From an uncultured Bacteroidota bacterium (GTDB lineage: Bacteria > Bacteroidota > Bacteroidia > UKL13-3), in NCBI GenBank assembly GCA_903910445.1, contig CAIVZR010000037.1, positions 1-64,000 on the forward strand: a DNA stretch of 64,000 nt, written 5' to 3'. A model generated the notes under the pieces. The model did not search any database, was not told where the DNA came from, and saw nothing but the letters and a program-made list of their open reading frames with translations. Shown piece after piece: positions 18,936 through 29,900 of this stretch; within the stretch, counting starts at the first letter, position 1; each line of letters opens with the position of its first letter. The position numbers were made by a program, and so were the translations under genes.

Positions 18936-20639
18936 ATGACTAAGGAAAACAATAAGGAACCGGCGATTGAATTGGTATTTAAAAATGCAATGAAAAGCCG
19001 AGTGTATGATGCCGAGAAAAATTTGGTCCACCTTCGTTCCGTTATAATCTTTTTCAATATTACTTGCTATTTAGTTTTAGATGATATCAGTAGGACACCT
19101 CTTTTAGCCTATTCTGTTATTGCCTTAGCAGGCATATACACACTCTATCTTGAGATATTTCGGCCATATGAAAAATACGAGATATTTACTACTGCATACT
19201 TTACAGCGATTACCGATGGCTTGCTAATCTGCCTTTGGATATATGTAACTGGAGGATATGTTTCTCCATTTTATATCATCTGGTATATTTCTATTATCGC
19301 AGTGGCCTTTCGTTTTAACTCCACGGTAACAATGATTACTGCGCTGTTTTATGCATTTTGTTATTTCTTAGTGATAGCATTATCAGGAACCGTTGAACTC
19401 CTCACCCATGCAACCGATATCCTAATTCGTATTGTATATATCATCTTAACAGGATTTGCTGGGGTTCTTATTACTCGAGAAAATATCATCCAAACAATTC
19501 AGAAGGTAAAGTTAGAGTTGCTCACAAAGCAAGTGGAGTTAGTAAATAATCAACTCTCCGATCAAACCATTTTATATGAGAATATGCTTCAGGCACAAAG
19601 TGAAATGGGAGAAGGGGTTGCCATTTTATCGGATGATACCTTAAGTTATGTGAACGACGCACTCTGCCTACTCACTGGTTATAGCAGGGAAGAGTTAATA
19701 GAAATGAAAGGAGTTGTAAATCTTATTGTTGAAGAAGAAAGAGAGAAAATGAATGAAGCTACTCAAAAACGTTGGGATGGAGATATAACAGAAAGTTATG
19801 ATGAAACATGGCTGGTAAGAAAAAATGGAGAGAAAAGGGCCGTTGGATTTTCCTCTAGTGTTTTTGAAATCAATCAAAAGAAAAATATGTTTTTCATTAT
19901 GAAAGACATCACCGAACAAAAGCAAAAAGACGAAGAATTACTATCCAAAACAAAAGACCTTGAATTGCAAAATGCGGAGCTGCAACAATTCGCCTACTTT
20001 GCTTCTCACGATTTGCTCGAACCACTGCGAATGGTGAATAGCTTCTTAACATTGCTTGAAAAGAAATACATTGACCAATTGGATGAAACGGCACATCAGT
20101 ATATCAATTTTGCAACTGATGGGGCGGTAAGAATGCGTAAAACCATTCTTGATCTTCTCGATTATTCACGGGTAGGTACGCAAGCCTGGGAAAAAGAATT
20201 GGTGGATATGAACTCGCTCATGAATGAGATAATGATTGCACTTAGCTCATCTATTGCCGAAACAAACGCAAAAATTACCTGGGGGAAACTACCGCAAATT
20301 AAGGGTGGAAGAACACATCTTCAACTCGTACTTCAAAATTTAATTAGCAATTCACTAAAATATAAGTCGCCCGATTTAGCTCCATTCATCGAAATTTTAA
20401 GCACTGAAACCGAAACCCATTGGCAATTTTCTGTGAGTGATAATGGACTTGGAATCGACCCCAAATTTTTTGATCGTATTTTCATCTTGTTTCAACGCTT
20501 ACATAGTAAGGACGAATATGCAGGATCGGGAGTAGGACTAGCTATTGCTAAAAAGATTGTGGAAAATCACGGGGGTAAAATTTGGGTAGGCCCGGGAAAA
20601 GGAAAAGGAAGCATCTTTTATTTTAACATCCATAAATAA
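18936..20639 (+). CDS. Membrane PAS sensor histidine kinase
   Basis: A 567-residue complete kinase. The N-terminal about 185 residues hold five or six transmembrane helices in an MASE-like sensor (for example YVTGGYVSPFYIIWYISI), then a coiled coil, one PAS domain (about 215-335), HisKA with His358 in FASHDLLEPLRMV, and a HATPase domain with LQNLISNSLKY (N-box), DNGLGID and GSGVGLAIAKKIVENHGG. The SHDLLEPLR type resembles bacteriophytochrome-class kinases. A -7 box TATGTTTG (18921-18928) ends eight bases before the ATG. No regulator overlaps it; downstream receivers in the same block are possible partners. Confidence 0.92.
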   Translation: MTKENNKEPAIELVFKNAMKSRVYDAEKNLVHLRSVIIFFNITCYLVLDDISRTPLLAYSVIALAGIYTLYLEIFRPYEKYEIFTTAYFTAITDGLLICLWIYVTGGYVSPFYIIWYISIIAVAFRFNSTVTMITALFYAFCYFLVIALSGTVELLTHATDILIRIVYIILTGFAGVLITRENIIQTIQKVKLELLTKQVELVNNQLSDQTILYENMLQAQSEMGEGVAILSDDTLSYVNDALCLLTGYSREELIEMKGVVNLIVEEEREKMNEATQKRWDGDITESYDETWLVRKNGEKRAVGFSSSVFEINQKKNMFFIMKDITEQKQKDEELLSKTKDLELQNAELQQFAYFASHDLLEPLRMVNSFLTLLEKKYIDQLDETAHQYINFATDGAVRMRKTILDLLDYSRVGTQAWEKELVDMNSLMNEIMIALSSSIAETNAKITWGKLPQIKGGRTHLQLVLQNLISNSLKYKSPDLAPFIEILSTETETHWQFSVSDNGLGIDPKFFDRIFILFQRLHSKDEYAGSGVGLAIAKKIVENHGGKIWVGPGKGKGSIFYFNIHK

Positions 20640-20761
20640 TTAGCTACTTTTGTCTGCCACACAACGAAGTATTCAAAAATATTAAGTTGTTCCTTGGCGT
20701 AAAAAACATAGAACTTTGTTAAAAGCATTTTAGAACATATATCTGCAATCTTAATTTTGAA
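20640..20761 (+). promoter_or_regulatory. Probable promoter region of the receiver-PAS gene
   Basis: The gap contains TTG (20687-20689), 21 bases, then GAACTTTG (20711-20718), one base from the TAnnTTTG box. A start near 20724 would give a leader of about 38 bases. The match is imperfect. Confidence 0.4.
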
Positions 20762-22918
20762 ATGCCTTTTTCTGTAAAAGAGTTACATCTGCTTGTTGTC
20801 GAGGATAATATCGGTGACTTTGTGTTGATTGAAAGTCATCTCAAGGAGGAGATAGAGATTCCTGTTATCCATCATGCGAAATCATTTGCGAAAGCCAAAG
20901 AAATTTTATTACAAGGTATTAGAATCGATGTTATTCTACTCGACCTCACACTGCCCGATGGAACAGGGGATGGTTTAGTTAATGAAATCTCAAAATTAAA
21001 GGGTTTAATTCCGGTGGTAGTGCTTACCGGATTTGTTGATCGTGATTATGGTATAAAAACTTTATCGCTAGGCATCTCCGACTATCTACTTAAGGACGAT
21101 TTAAATGCCTCACAACTTTATCGAAGTATTACTTACAGTATTGAGCGGAAACGAATTGAAATGAAACTTCGGGAATCGGAGTTGAATTATCAAAATTTAT
21201 TTCACCTCAGTCCAATGCCCATGTGGGTATACGATATCGACACGCTGAAATTCCTGAGTGTGAATGATGCCATGGTGAAAATATATGGCTATTCAAGACT
21301 TGAACTGCTAACAAAGACCATACGAGAAATCAGGCCTGAAAATGAAGTTCCCGAGATGGAGGACAGGGTAAGAACTAATTTCGATACGAATGTTTTATAC
21401 GAAGAAGCCATTACACATCAACGTAAAAATGGGGAGCTAATGTATGTTGAATTGCAAAGCAATATCATACAATTTGAAGGCCGTAAAGCAAAGCTTGTAA
21501 TTGCTTCCGATATCACCGAAAAAATCAAATTTGATCTTTCCTTAAAAGCAAGTGAGGAAAGATTTAAGCTCTTAGTACAGGAGGGTGCCGACCTCATAGC
21601 TATTGTTGATGCTAGCGGAAATCAGAAATACCTTAGCCCAAATTCGCTCTCTATAATTGGTATTGCTTCAGAAGATTTTGTTGAAACAAACTTTTTCAAT
21701 TTAGTTCATGAACAAGATCGTGAGGAAGTAATTGCCGAGTTTAAAGCCTTACCTTCCCAAGGACGACTCATGATGCAGCCCTATAGAGTAGTTATAGGCA
21801 GTAAGGTGAGGTGGCTCGAAACCATTCTCTCCGATATGACTGCCGACGCTTCAATTGGTGGAATCGTTGCTAATTCTCGTGATATTACCGCTTCAGTTGA
21901 AAATGAAAATAAATTAAAAGAGAGCGTTGACCGCTATAATATCGTGGCAAAAGCAACCAGCGATATCATCTGGGATCGCGATTTAATTAATGATAAAATT
22001 ATCTGGAATAAAGGATTGCAGGGTATTTTTGGATATCGCGATCGTGATGCGATGACTACCGTCGATTGGTGGTATAGCAAGATTCATCCAGAAGACAAAG
22101 GAAGAGTGACAGGAGTTGTCAATCATAACCTAAATAAAAAAAATACCCGGTGGCAAGATGAATACCGATTTCAAAGTGTTGATGGAACCTACAAGGATGT
22201 TTTCGATCGGGTATTTCTAGTAATTGATGATGCGGGGAAGCCCATTCGAATGATTGGTGCCATGCAGGATATCACTCGAAAAAAAGAGGAAGAAAGAAGA
22301 TTAAAACTTTTAGAATCGGTAATCACAAATACTAATGATGCCATCGTAATTACCGAAGCGGAATCATTTGATCCTTCGGGGCCTAAAATTGTGTTTGTGA
22401 ATGATGCCTTCACCAAAATGACAGGCTACTCAAAAGAGGAGATTGTCGGAAAAACCTCAAATATTTTGCACGGTCCTGAAACTGACCCTGATCAGCTTCG
22501 GCTGCTCGCCACAGAGATGGAGAAATGGAAATCGGCAGAAACTGAACTCATTTACTACAAGAAAAACAGAGAAAAATTTTGGGTAAATATGGAAATTGCC
22601 CCCGTATCAGATGGTAAAGGATGGTTCTCGCATTGGATTACAATTCAGCGAGATGTGAGCGAAAGAGTCAATTATATGAAGGCCATCGAACAGCAAAATA
22701 TTAAGTTTAGAGACATTGCCTGGATGCAATCGCATATGGTTAGAGCTCCTTTAGCTCGTATCATGGGTGTTTTGGAGTTATTAAGATTTAATTCAAAAGA
22801 AGAATCAGAAAACACCGATTTAATAACTTATCTTTTATCTTCGGCCACCGAACTTGATGAAATTATTCGTACTATTGTTAAGAAAACAGAACAAGTTGAA
22901 AATCGAAATAACAAATGA
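20762..22918 (+). CDS. Receiver-PASx4 protein ending in a DHp-like domain, no ATPase
   Basis: A 718-residue soluble protein: receiver (1-125; acidic ED, acceptor Asp61 in ILLDLTLPDG, Lys in YLLKDD), then four PAS/PAC units (about 140-260, 265-385, 390-510, 520-645), then a short domain with His658 in MQSHMVRAPLARIMG, which matches the H-box of histidine kinases. The protein stops 60 residues after that His, so the ATP-binding domain is absent. This is not a visible frameshift, because the next gene starts in the ATGA overlap and encodes a full receiver. Proteins of this shape recur in Bacteroidota and may serve as phosphotransfer or receiver-docking scaffolds. Confidence 0.85.
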   Translation: MPFSVKELHLLVVEDNIGDFVLIESHLKEEIEIPVIHHAKSFAKAKEILLQGIRIDVILLDLTLPDGTGDGLVNEISKLKGLIPVVVLTGFVDRDYGIKTLSLGISDYLLKDDLNASQLYRSITYSIERKRIEMKLRESELNYQNLFHLSPMPMWVYDIDTLKFLSVNDAMVKIYGYSRLELLTKTIREIRPENEVPEMEDRVRTNFDTNVLYEEAITHQRKNGELMYVELQSNIIQFEGRKAKLVIASDITEKIKFDLSLKASEERFKLLVQEGADLIAIVDASGNQKYLSPNSLSIIGIASEDFVETNFFNLVHEQDREEVIAEFKALPSQGRLMMQPYRVVIGSKVRWLETILSDMTADASIGGIVANSRDITASVENENKLKESVDRYNIVAKATSDIIWDRDLINDKIIWNKGLQGIFGYRDRDAMTTVDWWYSKIHPEDKGRVTGVVNHNLNKKNTRWQDEYRFQSVDGTYKDVFDRVFLVIDDAGKPIRMIGAMQDITRKKEEERRLKLLESVITNTNDAIVITEAESFDPSGPKIVFVNDAFTKMTGYSKEEIVGKTSNILHGPETDPDQLRLLATEMEKWKSAETELIYYKKNREKFWVNMEIAPVSDGKGWFSHWITIQRDVSERVNYMKAIEQQNIKFRDIAWMQSHMVRAPLARIMGVLELLRFNSKEESENTDLITYLLSSATELDEIIRTIVKKTEQVENRNNK

Positions 22919-23325
22919 GTTTAGAAATAGCCATCGTTGACGATGATAAAATTATCATTTTCCTTCATAAAATTATGATGGAAAAAAGCGGCTTGTCATC
23001 CAATCCACTATGTTACTTAAGTGCTAGAGATTTATTGAATGAGCTGAAAACTATATCCAATAACAAACAAAAGTATCTGATTTTTTTAGATATTAATATG
23101 CCGGAAATGAATGGTTGGGAGTTCTTAGATGCAGTGAGCACCGCTGCATTTGCCAATCAGGTTTATGTAGTTATTGTTACCTCGTCAATCGACTCTGCCG
23201 ACCGTGAAATGGCGATGAAATATAAATGTGTAATTGACTATTACGAGAAACCGATAGATACAAGTAGTTGCAATCGGATTAAATACATTCCCGATATTGC
23301 TCCATTTTTTCAAAGTTTAAATTAA
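22915..23325 (+). CDS. CheY-like response regulator
   Basis: A 136-residue single receiver: DDD near residue 9, acceptor Asp59 in FLDINMPEMNGWEF, Thr/Ser in VIVTSSID and Lys in YYEKPID. The sequence is the Bacteroidota 'MNGWEFLD' class, often found directly after PAS proteins that end in an H-box. It overlaps that gene by four bases here. It has no DNA-binding domain and so acts through protein contact. The last about 20 residues (KYIPDIAPFFQSLN) are outside the standard fold. Confidence 0.93.
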   Translation: MSLEIAIVDDDKIIIFLHKIMMEKSGLSSNPLCYLSARDLLNELKTISNNKQKYLIFLDINMPEMNGWEFLDAVSTAAFANQVYVVIVTSSIDSADREMAMKYKCVIDYYEKPIDTSSCNRIKYIPDIAPFFQSLN

Positions 23326-23331
23326 TTCCAT

Positions 23332-23352
23332 ACTTACTTCTTAGTAAGTTTA
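23332..23352 (+). terminator. Possible weak terminator after the CheY-like gene
   Basis: ACTTACT-TCTT-AGTAAGT forms a 7-bp stem, followed by only TTTAATA. It is placed correctly between the regulator and rluF, but the T-run is short. Confidence 0.35.
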
Positions 23353-23368
23353 ATACCGTTTAAAAGGA

Positions 23369-24127
23369 ATGCATACCCAGCCTTCTTCAGATGTTTCAAT
23401 TAGATTAAACAAAGCAATTAGTGATACTGGTTTTTGTTCCCGACGTGAAGCAGATAAACTCATTGAACTTGGAAAGGTTATGGTTAACGATGTAAAAGGA
23501 AAACTGGGTGATCGCGTATTTGCTAACGATCAACTAAAAGTTAATGGGCAGTTATTAACTCGCCCCGAAGAAACCATCTATATCGCATTCAATAAACCAG
23601 TAGGAATTACTTGTACCACAGAGCTGAAAATTGAAGGCAATATCATCGATTATATTCGACATCCCCAACGCATTTTTCCAATCGGCCGACTCGACAAAGC
23701 CTCGGAAGGTCTTATTTTTCTCACAAGCGACGGGAATATTGTAAATAAGATTTTAAGAGCAGGTAACAATCACGAAAAGGAATATTTAGTTACCGTAAAT
23801 AAACCCATTAGCCCCGATTTTATTGAACAAATGGCAAGTGGAATTCCTATTCTCGATACGGTAACCAATAGGTGTTTCGTGAAGATGGAAAGTAAATATG
23901 TGTTTCGTATCATACTTACCCAAGGACTCAATCGTCAAATTAGGCGGATGTGCGAATACCTCGATTATGATGTAACAAAACTGAAGAGAATTAGAATCAT
24001 GAATATTCATTTGAAAGATATTCCAGTAGGAGGTTGGCGCAATTTAACTTCTAGCGAACTCGATGAAATAAACCGCCTCATTGCCGACTCAAGCAAAACG
24101 GAAGAAGCATCCTTTATTAAAAAATAA
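23369..24127 (+). CDS. rluF: 23S rRNA pseudouridine synthase RluF-type
   Basis: A 252-residue protein with an N-terminal S4 RNA-binding domain ([21 protein letters not shown]) and an RsuA/RluF catalytic domain. The catalytic motif is [16 protein letters not shown], with the Asp in RLD. The later segment [10 protein letters not shown] and the [18 protein letters not shown] motif fit RluF, which modifies U2604 of 23S rRNA, better than RluB. ATG at 23369 follows an AAAAGGA-like ribosome-binding site. The carbonic anhydrase gene follows after nine bases. Confidence 0.9.
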   Translation: MHTQPSSDVSIRLNKAISDTGFCSRREADKLIELGKVMVNDVKGKLGDRVFANDQLKVNGQLLTRPEETIYIAFNKPVGITCTTELKIEGNIIDYIRHPQRIFPIGRLDKASEGLIFLTSDGNIVNKILRAGNNHEKEYLVTVNKPISPDFIEQMASGIPILDTVTNRCFVKMESKYVFRIILTQGLNRQIRRMCEYLDYDVTKLKRIRIMNIHLKDIPVGGWRNLTSSELDEINRLIADSSKTEEASFIKK

Positions 24128-24136
24128 AAAGAACTC

Positions 24137-24766
24137 ATGGCGAACATCACAAAAATATTTGAGAATAATAAAAAATGGATTCAAGAGAAATTGGAAATCG
24201 ATGCCGATTATTTCACAAAACTCTCTCAAGGGCAAGCTCCTGAATTCCTTTATATTGGTTGTTCGGATAGCAGGGTAACTGCCGAAGACCTAATGGGCGT
24301 AAAACCTGGAGAGGTTTTTATTCATAGGAATATTGCCAACCTAGTAAATAATGTCGACTTAAATGTAATGTCGGTACTCAACTATGCCGTGCGACACCTA
24401 AAAGTAAAGCATGTTGTGGTATGTGGTCACTATAACTGCGGTGGTATTAAAGCAGCAATGAAACCGGAAGATATGGGATTGCTAAACCCATGGCTCCGTA
24501 ATATTCGAGATGTTTATCGCCTTCATCGCGATGAGCTCAATGCTATAGCCAATGAAGAGGATAGATATAATCGCTTGGTTGAATTAAATGTGCAAGAACA
24601 ATGTGTGAATTTAATTAAGACGGCAGCGGTTCAAAAAGCTTATAAAGAATGGGGATTAACCGTTCATGGATGGGTTTTCGATATCCATACAGGGAACCTT
24701 ATTGACTTAAAAATCGATTTCCCTAAAATACTAGAAGGAATCATGGAAATTTATAAGATCAATTAG
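24137..24766 (+). CDS. Beta-class carbonic anhydrase
   Basis: A 209-residue enzyme interconverting CO2 and bicarbonate. Zinc ligands are visible as Cys in IGCSDSRV (with the Asp-Arg dyad) and as HYNCGG (His and Cys). FIHRNIANLV and GWVFDIHTGNL are also characteristic. It is the length of the beta-CA 'Can' type. It sits nine bases after rluF on the same strand and probably shares its transcript, although there is no evident functional tie. Confidence 0.95.
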   Translation: MANITKIFENNKKWIQEKLEIDADYFTKLSQGQAPEFLYIGCSDSRVTAEDLMGVKPGEVFIHRNIANLVNNVDLNVMSVLNYAVRHLKVKHVVVCGHYNCGGIKAAMKPEDMGLLNPWLRNIRDVYRLHRDELNAIANEEDRYNRLVELNVQEQCVNLIKTAAVQKAYKEWGLTVHGWVFDIHTGNLIDLKIDFPKILEGIMEIYKIN

Positions 24767-24922
24767 TCAACTTCAATCCCACTATCAACAATATTCGTTG
24801 CTAGCAATCTGTTTTTATGATTTTCAGCAGTTTTGTAAGCTGCAACTCAATCTTCATGTATCTTCGTGTGGTAATATCGGTATACTAAAGCCGATTCCTC
24901 GCTAACAACAAAAGAAATTGAC

Positions 24923-24930
24923 TATTTTTG
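24923..24930 (+). promoter_or_regulatory. TATTTTTG box four bases before the NifU-like start
   Basis: An exact TAnnTTTG box, then CGAT and the ATG at 24935. No clear -33 TTG is placed upstream. If real, the transcript has almost no leader. Confidence 0.45.
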
Positions 24931-24934
24931 CGAT

Positions 24935-25168
24935 ATGAACCAAGAGATAACAAAACGCGTACAATTGGCCCTGGATTCTGTACGTCCTTTTCTGAAGGCC
25001 GATGGAGGCGATGCCCAGATTTTGGATGTAACCAGCGATATGTATGTGCATATAAAACTATTGGGTACATGCAGCACATGCGAATTAAGCAATATGACCA
25101 TGAAAGCTGGCATTGAACAGGCAATCATAAAAGCTGTTCCAGAAATAAAAGCCGTGGTGGCAGTTTAA
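24935..25168 (+). CDS. NifU C-terminal-domain protein
   Basis: A 77-residue protein consisting only of the NifU C-terminal (Nfu) domain, with the conserved CSTC motif (CxxC, about residues 48-51) that holds a [4Fe-4S] cluster in the homodimer. RPFLKADGGDAQILDV is the characteristic N-terminal segment. It is an Fe-S cluster carrier. It stands alone here, with no SUF genes in the window. A TAnnTTTG box ends four bases before its ATG, suggesting a very short leader. Confidence 0.93.
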   Translation: MNQEITKRVQLALDSVRPFLKADGGDAQILDVTSDMYVHIKLLGTCSTCELSNMTMKAGIEQAIIKAVPEIKAVVAV

Positions 25169-25211
25169 TCAATATCGCACCACACATTACCAACTTTCTT
25201 ATTTATATTTC

Positions 25212-26234
25212 ATGAAATTAGTAACGTTCGTTCAAAATCAATCCAATCACTTAGGTATTATTATTAATGATCTCGTTTATCCATTAAACGTTCTCGATTC
25301 AAGAATACCCAATTCATTACTAGAATTATTACAAGGAGGTGATGAATTGTTAGCCATGGTTCGCGAAGTGGAACAATCATTAATTGCCGGTAAATCACAA
25401 GTTTCGGGAACATCATATCAAGAATTATATAATTCACTTCTTGCTCCAATAACAAATCCTACAAGTTGCCGCGATGGATACGCATTTCGCCAGCACGTTG
25501 CTTCAGCCCGCAGAAATAGAGGAGTTCCAATGATTCCCGAATTTGATTCATACCCTATTTTCTATTTTACCAATCATAACGCCATTCAAGGGCCTGGCGA
25601 AATTAGTTGTATGCCTGATCATTTTCAAAAGCTGGATTTTGAACTCGAAGTTGCGATTGTTGTTGGAAAAAAAGGGCGCAATATTAAAGCGGCAGAAGCC
25701 GATAATTATATCGCAGGTTATATGATCATGAACGATATGAGCGCACGTACCCTTCAAATGGAAGAGATGCTGCTCAACCTAGGTCCTGCAAAAGGAAAAG
25801 ATTTCAGTACCGTGATAGGTCCTGTGTTTGTTACACCCGATGAATTGTCTTCATACCTTGTGAATGCTAAAGAAAATCATATTGGCAATGCTTATAATCT
25901 CTCTATGAAATGTTGGGTGAACGATGTATTGGTATCCGAAGGAAATATGGCCGACATGGATTGGACTTTTGCAGAAATTCTAGAACGTTGTGCTTATGGA
26001 GTTGATATTTTTCCAGGAGATGTAATTGGAAGCGGTACAGTTGGTACAGGTTGCTTCTTAGAATTAAATGGCACCGGCTTGCTCAACGATAAAGGATATA
26101 AAACCCAATGGTTACAACCAAATGATGTGGTGAAAATGGAAATCACGGGGTTGGGTACCTTAATCAATACAATAAAAAAAGAAACAACTGATTTTAGTAT
26201 TCTTGCATTGAAGAAAAAATCTTTGAGTAATTAA
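25212..26234 (+). CDS. Fumarylacetoacetate hydrolase-family protein
   Basis: A 340-residue FAH-superfamily enzyme. Metal-binding residues are seen in FELEVAIVVG and the downstream MNDMSARTLQMEE, with RDGYAFRQHVASARRNRG before and PGDVIGSGTVGTGCFLE near the end. Members hydrolyse C-C bonds in acyl-pyruvates or 2-hydroxyhepta-2,4-dienedioate. The length and 'RDGYAFRQH' type are nearer the fumarylacetoacetase-like branch used in tyrosine catabolism, but other tyrosine genes are not nearby. It is followed by trmD. Confidence 0.85.
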   Translation: MKLVTFVQNQSNHLGIIINDLVYPLNVLDSRIPNSLLELLQGGDELLAMVREVEQSLIAGKSQVSGTSYQELYNSLLAPITNPTSCRDGYAFRQHVASARRNRGVPMIPEFDSYPIFYFTNHNAIQGPGEISCMPDHFQKLDFELEVAIVVGKKGRNIKAAEADNYIAGYMIMNDMSARTLQMEEMLLNLGPAKGKDFSTVIGPVFVTPDELSSYLVNAKENHIGNAYNLSMKCWVNDVLVSEGNMADMDWTFAEILERCAYGVDIFPGDVIGSGTVGTGCFLELNGTGLLNDKGYKTQWLQPNDVVKMEITGLGTLINTIKKETTDFSILALKKKSLSN

Positions 26235-26290
26235 ATTTCTTTTTCAAAATCTATCTTAGTTAGTTCAATTTTCTTGTTCAACTATCCCTT

Positions 26291-26971
26291 ATGCTTCGTT
26301 TCGATATACTAACGCTACATCCACAACTGCTCGAAGGACCATTTGCGGTGAGTATCATCAATCGCGCTATTGAGAGAGGCTTAGTTGAAATTCATATACA
26401 TAATCTGCGCGACTATTCTACCTCTCGTCAAAAGCAAGCTGATGATTATCCGTTTGGAGGTGCTGCAGGAATGGTGATGATGATACAACCCATCGATGAT
26501 TGCATTACGAAACTTAAAAGCGAACGCAAATACGATGAAATAATTTATCTGTGTCCGGATGCACCAGTATTAAAACAAGCTGAAGTAAATAAACTTTCAA
26601 TGGGTGAGAATTATATTTTATTATGCGGACATTATAAAGGGATTGATCAACGGGTGCGAGATCATTTTATTACGAAAGAAATATCTATTGGCGATTATGT
26701 ATTGAGTGGAGGCGAATTGCCTGCAGCGATATTGGTAGACGCCATGGTGCGACTCATTCCCGGAGCAATATCCGACGCCACCTCTGCACTCACCGATTCA
26801 TTCCAGGACGAGCTATTAAGTCCGCCAGTATATACTCGCCCAGCCGAATACAAAGGCTGGAAAGTACCCGAAGTATTGATGAATGGCAACCATAAATTAA
26901 TTGAAGAATGGTTACATGATCAAGCAATCGAAAAAACTAAAAATATCCGCCCCGATTTATTGAATTCGTAA
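26291..26971 (+). CDS. trmD: tRNA (guanine-37-N1)-methyltransferase TrmD
   Basis: A 226-residue SPOUT-class enzyme that methylates G37 next to the anticodon using AdoMet. The trefoil-knot motifs [25 protein letters not shown] and [14 protein letters not shown] are intact, together with an N-terminal FDILTLHP and the C-terminal P-rich [14 protein letters not shown]. It is complete and not within a rimM-rplS operon as in many genomes; it ends three bases before the convergent lamin-tail gene. Confidence 0.96.
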   Translation: MLRFDILTLHPQLLEGPFAVSIINRAIERGLVEIHIHNLRDYSTSRQKQADDYPFGGAAGMVMMIQPIDDCITKLKSERKYDEIIYLCPDAPVLKQAEVNKLSMGENYILLCGHYKGIDQRVRDHFITKEISIGDYVLSGGELPAAILVDAMVRLIPGAISDATSALTDSFQDELLSPPVYTRPAEYKGWKVPEVLMNGNHKLIEEWLHDQAIEKTKNIRPDLLNS

Positions 26972-26974
26972 TTT

Positions 26975-29900
26975 TTATTTCATTAGTAAATCTACTACGT
27001 GTTTATTTGAATGTGAATTTCCTTGGCCATCAATAATTGAAATCAGGAATATATAATGTCCTGTATTGGCAAGTTCTCCTTCCATCATTCTACCATCCCA
27101 TCGGTAATAATTCTTCGTTCCTCCAATATCATTTTTCGCCAAAGTATTAACTAATCTTCCCGCTAAATCATAGATACTGATATTGATTGCTTGAGAACCT
27201 GTTGGCAAGGCAATAGTAAAATTTATTTCATCGTCAACGCCATCATTGTCGGGTGTGAAATAGTCCTTATTGAAATGCACCCAGTTATTGGGAGCAATAC
27301 TGCTATTGTATTTTGAATTCACTAAACCCGGCGTTCCATAACCAATATTAGAAGAAGCTGAACTCCAATTTAGTGGCGAAGTTCCAATTCGATCCATGCT
27401 AATTCTCTCTAAGCTGATACCTTCTGTATTATTAATAAATGGATGATGCCATTTTGCTGAATAGATAGCTGAGTCAATAGCAATAGTTGAATTGATAAAT
27501 TGCAAAATCAATATGCCTGAATCATCATCTAGTGATTTCCAATTTGAAGCTTGAATAATGTTCTCATCTTTGCGATGAGAATAATCTTTTTCAAGCGCAC
27601 TTTTATTATTGCAAATCACCAAATATGTTTTTGGAAGAAATTGCCACTCAATATCCGATGCATCTATCGTTGCATGTAATAAACCTTCCTTATCAAAACA
27701 GGTGATTGACAATTCATGTAAGTCAAATATCTTATCAGTATTATTATAAAACTCAATAAACTCACTGCCATTGGAATAAGCATCAAATACAATTTCATTA
27801 ATCGAAATATCATTTTCAATGGGTATACTAGGCAACCCAAAGTAAATTGTAGCAGGTTGAATTAGATGCCCACTGCAGTCGCTTAAGCCACGTATATTCA
27901 TACTGTATATAAATCCATGACCCCATGTAGAGGATTTTACTATTAGGTAAATTTCATTGAGATGCTGTTCATAATAGCCAATTTCGAAGCCACCTACACT
28001 AGCATTTGTAAATTGAAAAATGGCACTATCGAGCGAATTGATATCTATCGATTTATTGAATAGGAAAATAACAGAAGTATCAGCTAGGGTATAAGCCCGA
28101 ATTAGCTTTAAAGGCAACGTATCGATAAGGTTTGCTTGCACCGAATTGATTGCGCTGGGAGTGCCTCCTTTACTATCGATACTGAATTGCCAATTATTTT
28201 GGGTGATGCAAGGCAGTTTTTCGTCAGCCATTTCAAGGCTCCAACCTCCTTTAACTTTTGGATTATTCGGGAATGCTTCCATTTCATAATGTGCCTGATG
28301 AACAATCGCGGAGTTAGAATCAAGTAGCCATAAATTATCTGCTTCTTGATTTAAATAAGGGAAAGAATTAATGCCAATAGCGGGAATTTTTAATGCCATA
28401 AAAATGGGTAATTTTAATGCAGAAACAAGAACGATATGACTATCGTTTTTTAAAATATAATTAGGTAGGACTGCGGTACTATTTCCATCAGTTATTTTCA
28501 TCCCTTTTAAATTTATTGTGTATCCAGAACGATTGCTTAATTCAATATATTGACATCCGGGCCAATAATTATTACCTGTTGCATTGATGAATAATTCAGT
28601 AATGATAACACCATTAAATCGACAGCTAAAAGCCTTGTCATATATGCCTTGAAAACTAACAGGAATCATTTTTTTACCACTGCAATTTTTCGAATCGGAA
28701 AAATTGAAACTATATAATACTTTATTTGTTAATGGCGAAAACTCAAGAAGGATACTATCCGCACTTTTATTCAAAATTGATACTTGTTTAATGAATTGAG
28801 AAGATGCTGTTGCTATAGTGGACACCATTGTACTATCCATAGTACTATTGAAAATCAAAAGTGCGCTTGAATCATTGAATATTTGAAAACTTATTAACCT
28901 TGGAGAGATGGTATCCGCAACAGCATTATAGATAGAATTAGGCATTCCAGGTGTTCCTCCAAGCTTTAAATTTTCGGATGCACTCCAATTGTATTTTCCC
29001 TTGCAACGCAAGCGGGGGTTAATAAGCTCAAGTGCCCATCCACCTTCGCTTTTAAGGGGGTTATTGTACCAGCTTATCTGGTAGTTTACTTCGTCAATTA
29101 CACTGCCATCTATCCTCAATAATTTTAATTGATCGGCGTCATTATTCAAACTTGGGAAATTGCTTACAACAACACTGTTTCCATAGGTAGCATATATATT
29201 AGATGACGATGTAGTACTAACAACTACAAAACTATCAGGTTGTAAAATGTAGTTGGGTAAAATTGCGGTGCTACTTCCATCTGTAATTGAAAAATCTTGT
29301 AAGTTGATTTCATCTGAAGAAGTATTCCATAGTTCAATAAATTCATAATTAGGTAATCCAATCGATGGTGATGGGTCGGCAAAAATTTCATTGATTACAA
29401 GATCTCCATTTTGCACAACACGGAATTTGAAATTGGCGGTATCAAGCCATCTTTGATTGCCAATTAAATCTTTCTGATTTCTTACCTCAAGAAATTGCAA
29501 AGTATTGGGCTCGAAAGGGACGCTAAAAGAGAGTGTGATTTGAGTTCGATTATTAGAATTAAGAGTTGAAATAATGGGGTTAATTTTTTTATTCAACAAA
29601 TAATTAGAACAATTTATAGCCATCATCGAATCAAGAGGCTCATTATATTGTAATCGACAATGAATACTATCTAATACCAAAATACTATCAAGAATAGGTG
29701 AAGTGGTATCAGGTGTAATGGTTTGTATTACAAAATCATCAAAGAAAAATTTCTGTAAGTTGGAACTGGAGTAATGAATTGCCATTCCAAAATATGGCAA
29801 AAAGCTCCAAAATTTGGAAGGATAGTTGTTTTCATGCACCGTACCTTCTAAGACAAAATTATTTCCTGTTCCAGAGGCATCATCATAAAGTTCATACAGG

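Noticed and set aside
22700-22920. Frameshifted histidine kinase
   Set aside because: The ATPase domain is not present in any frame downstream; the next gene is a complete receiver with coupled start.
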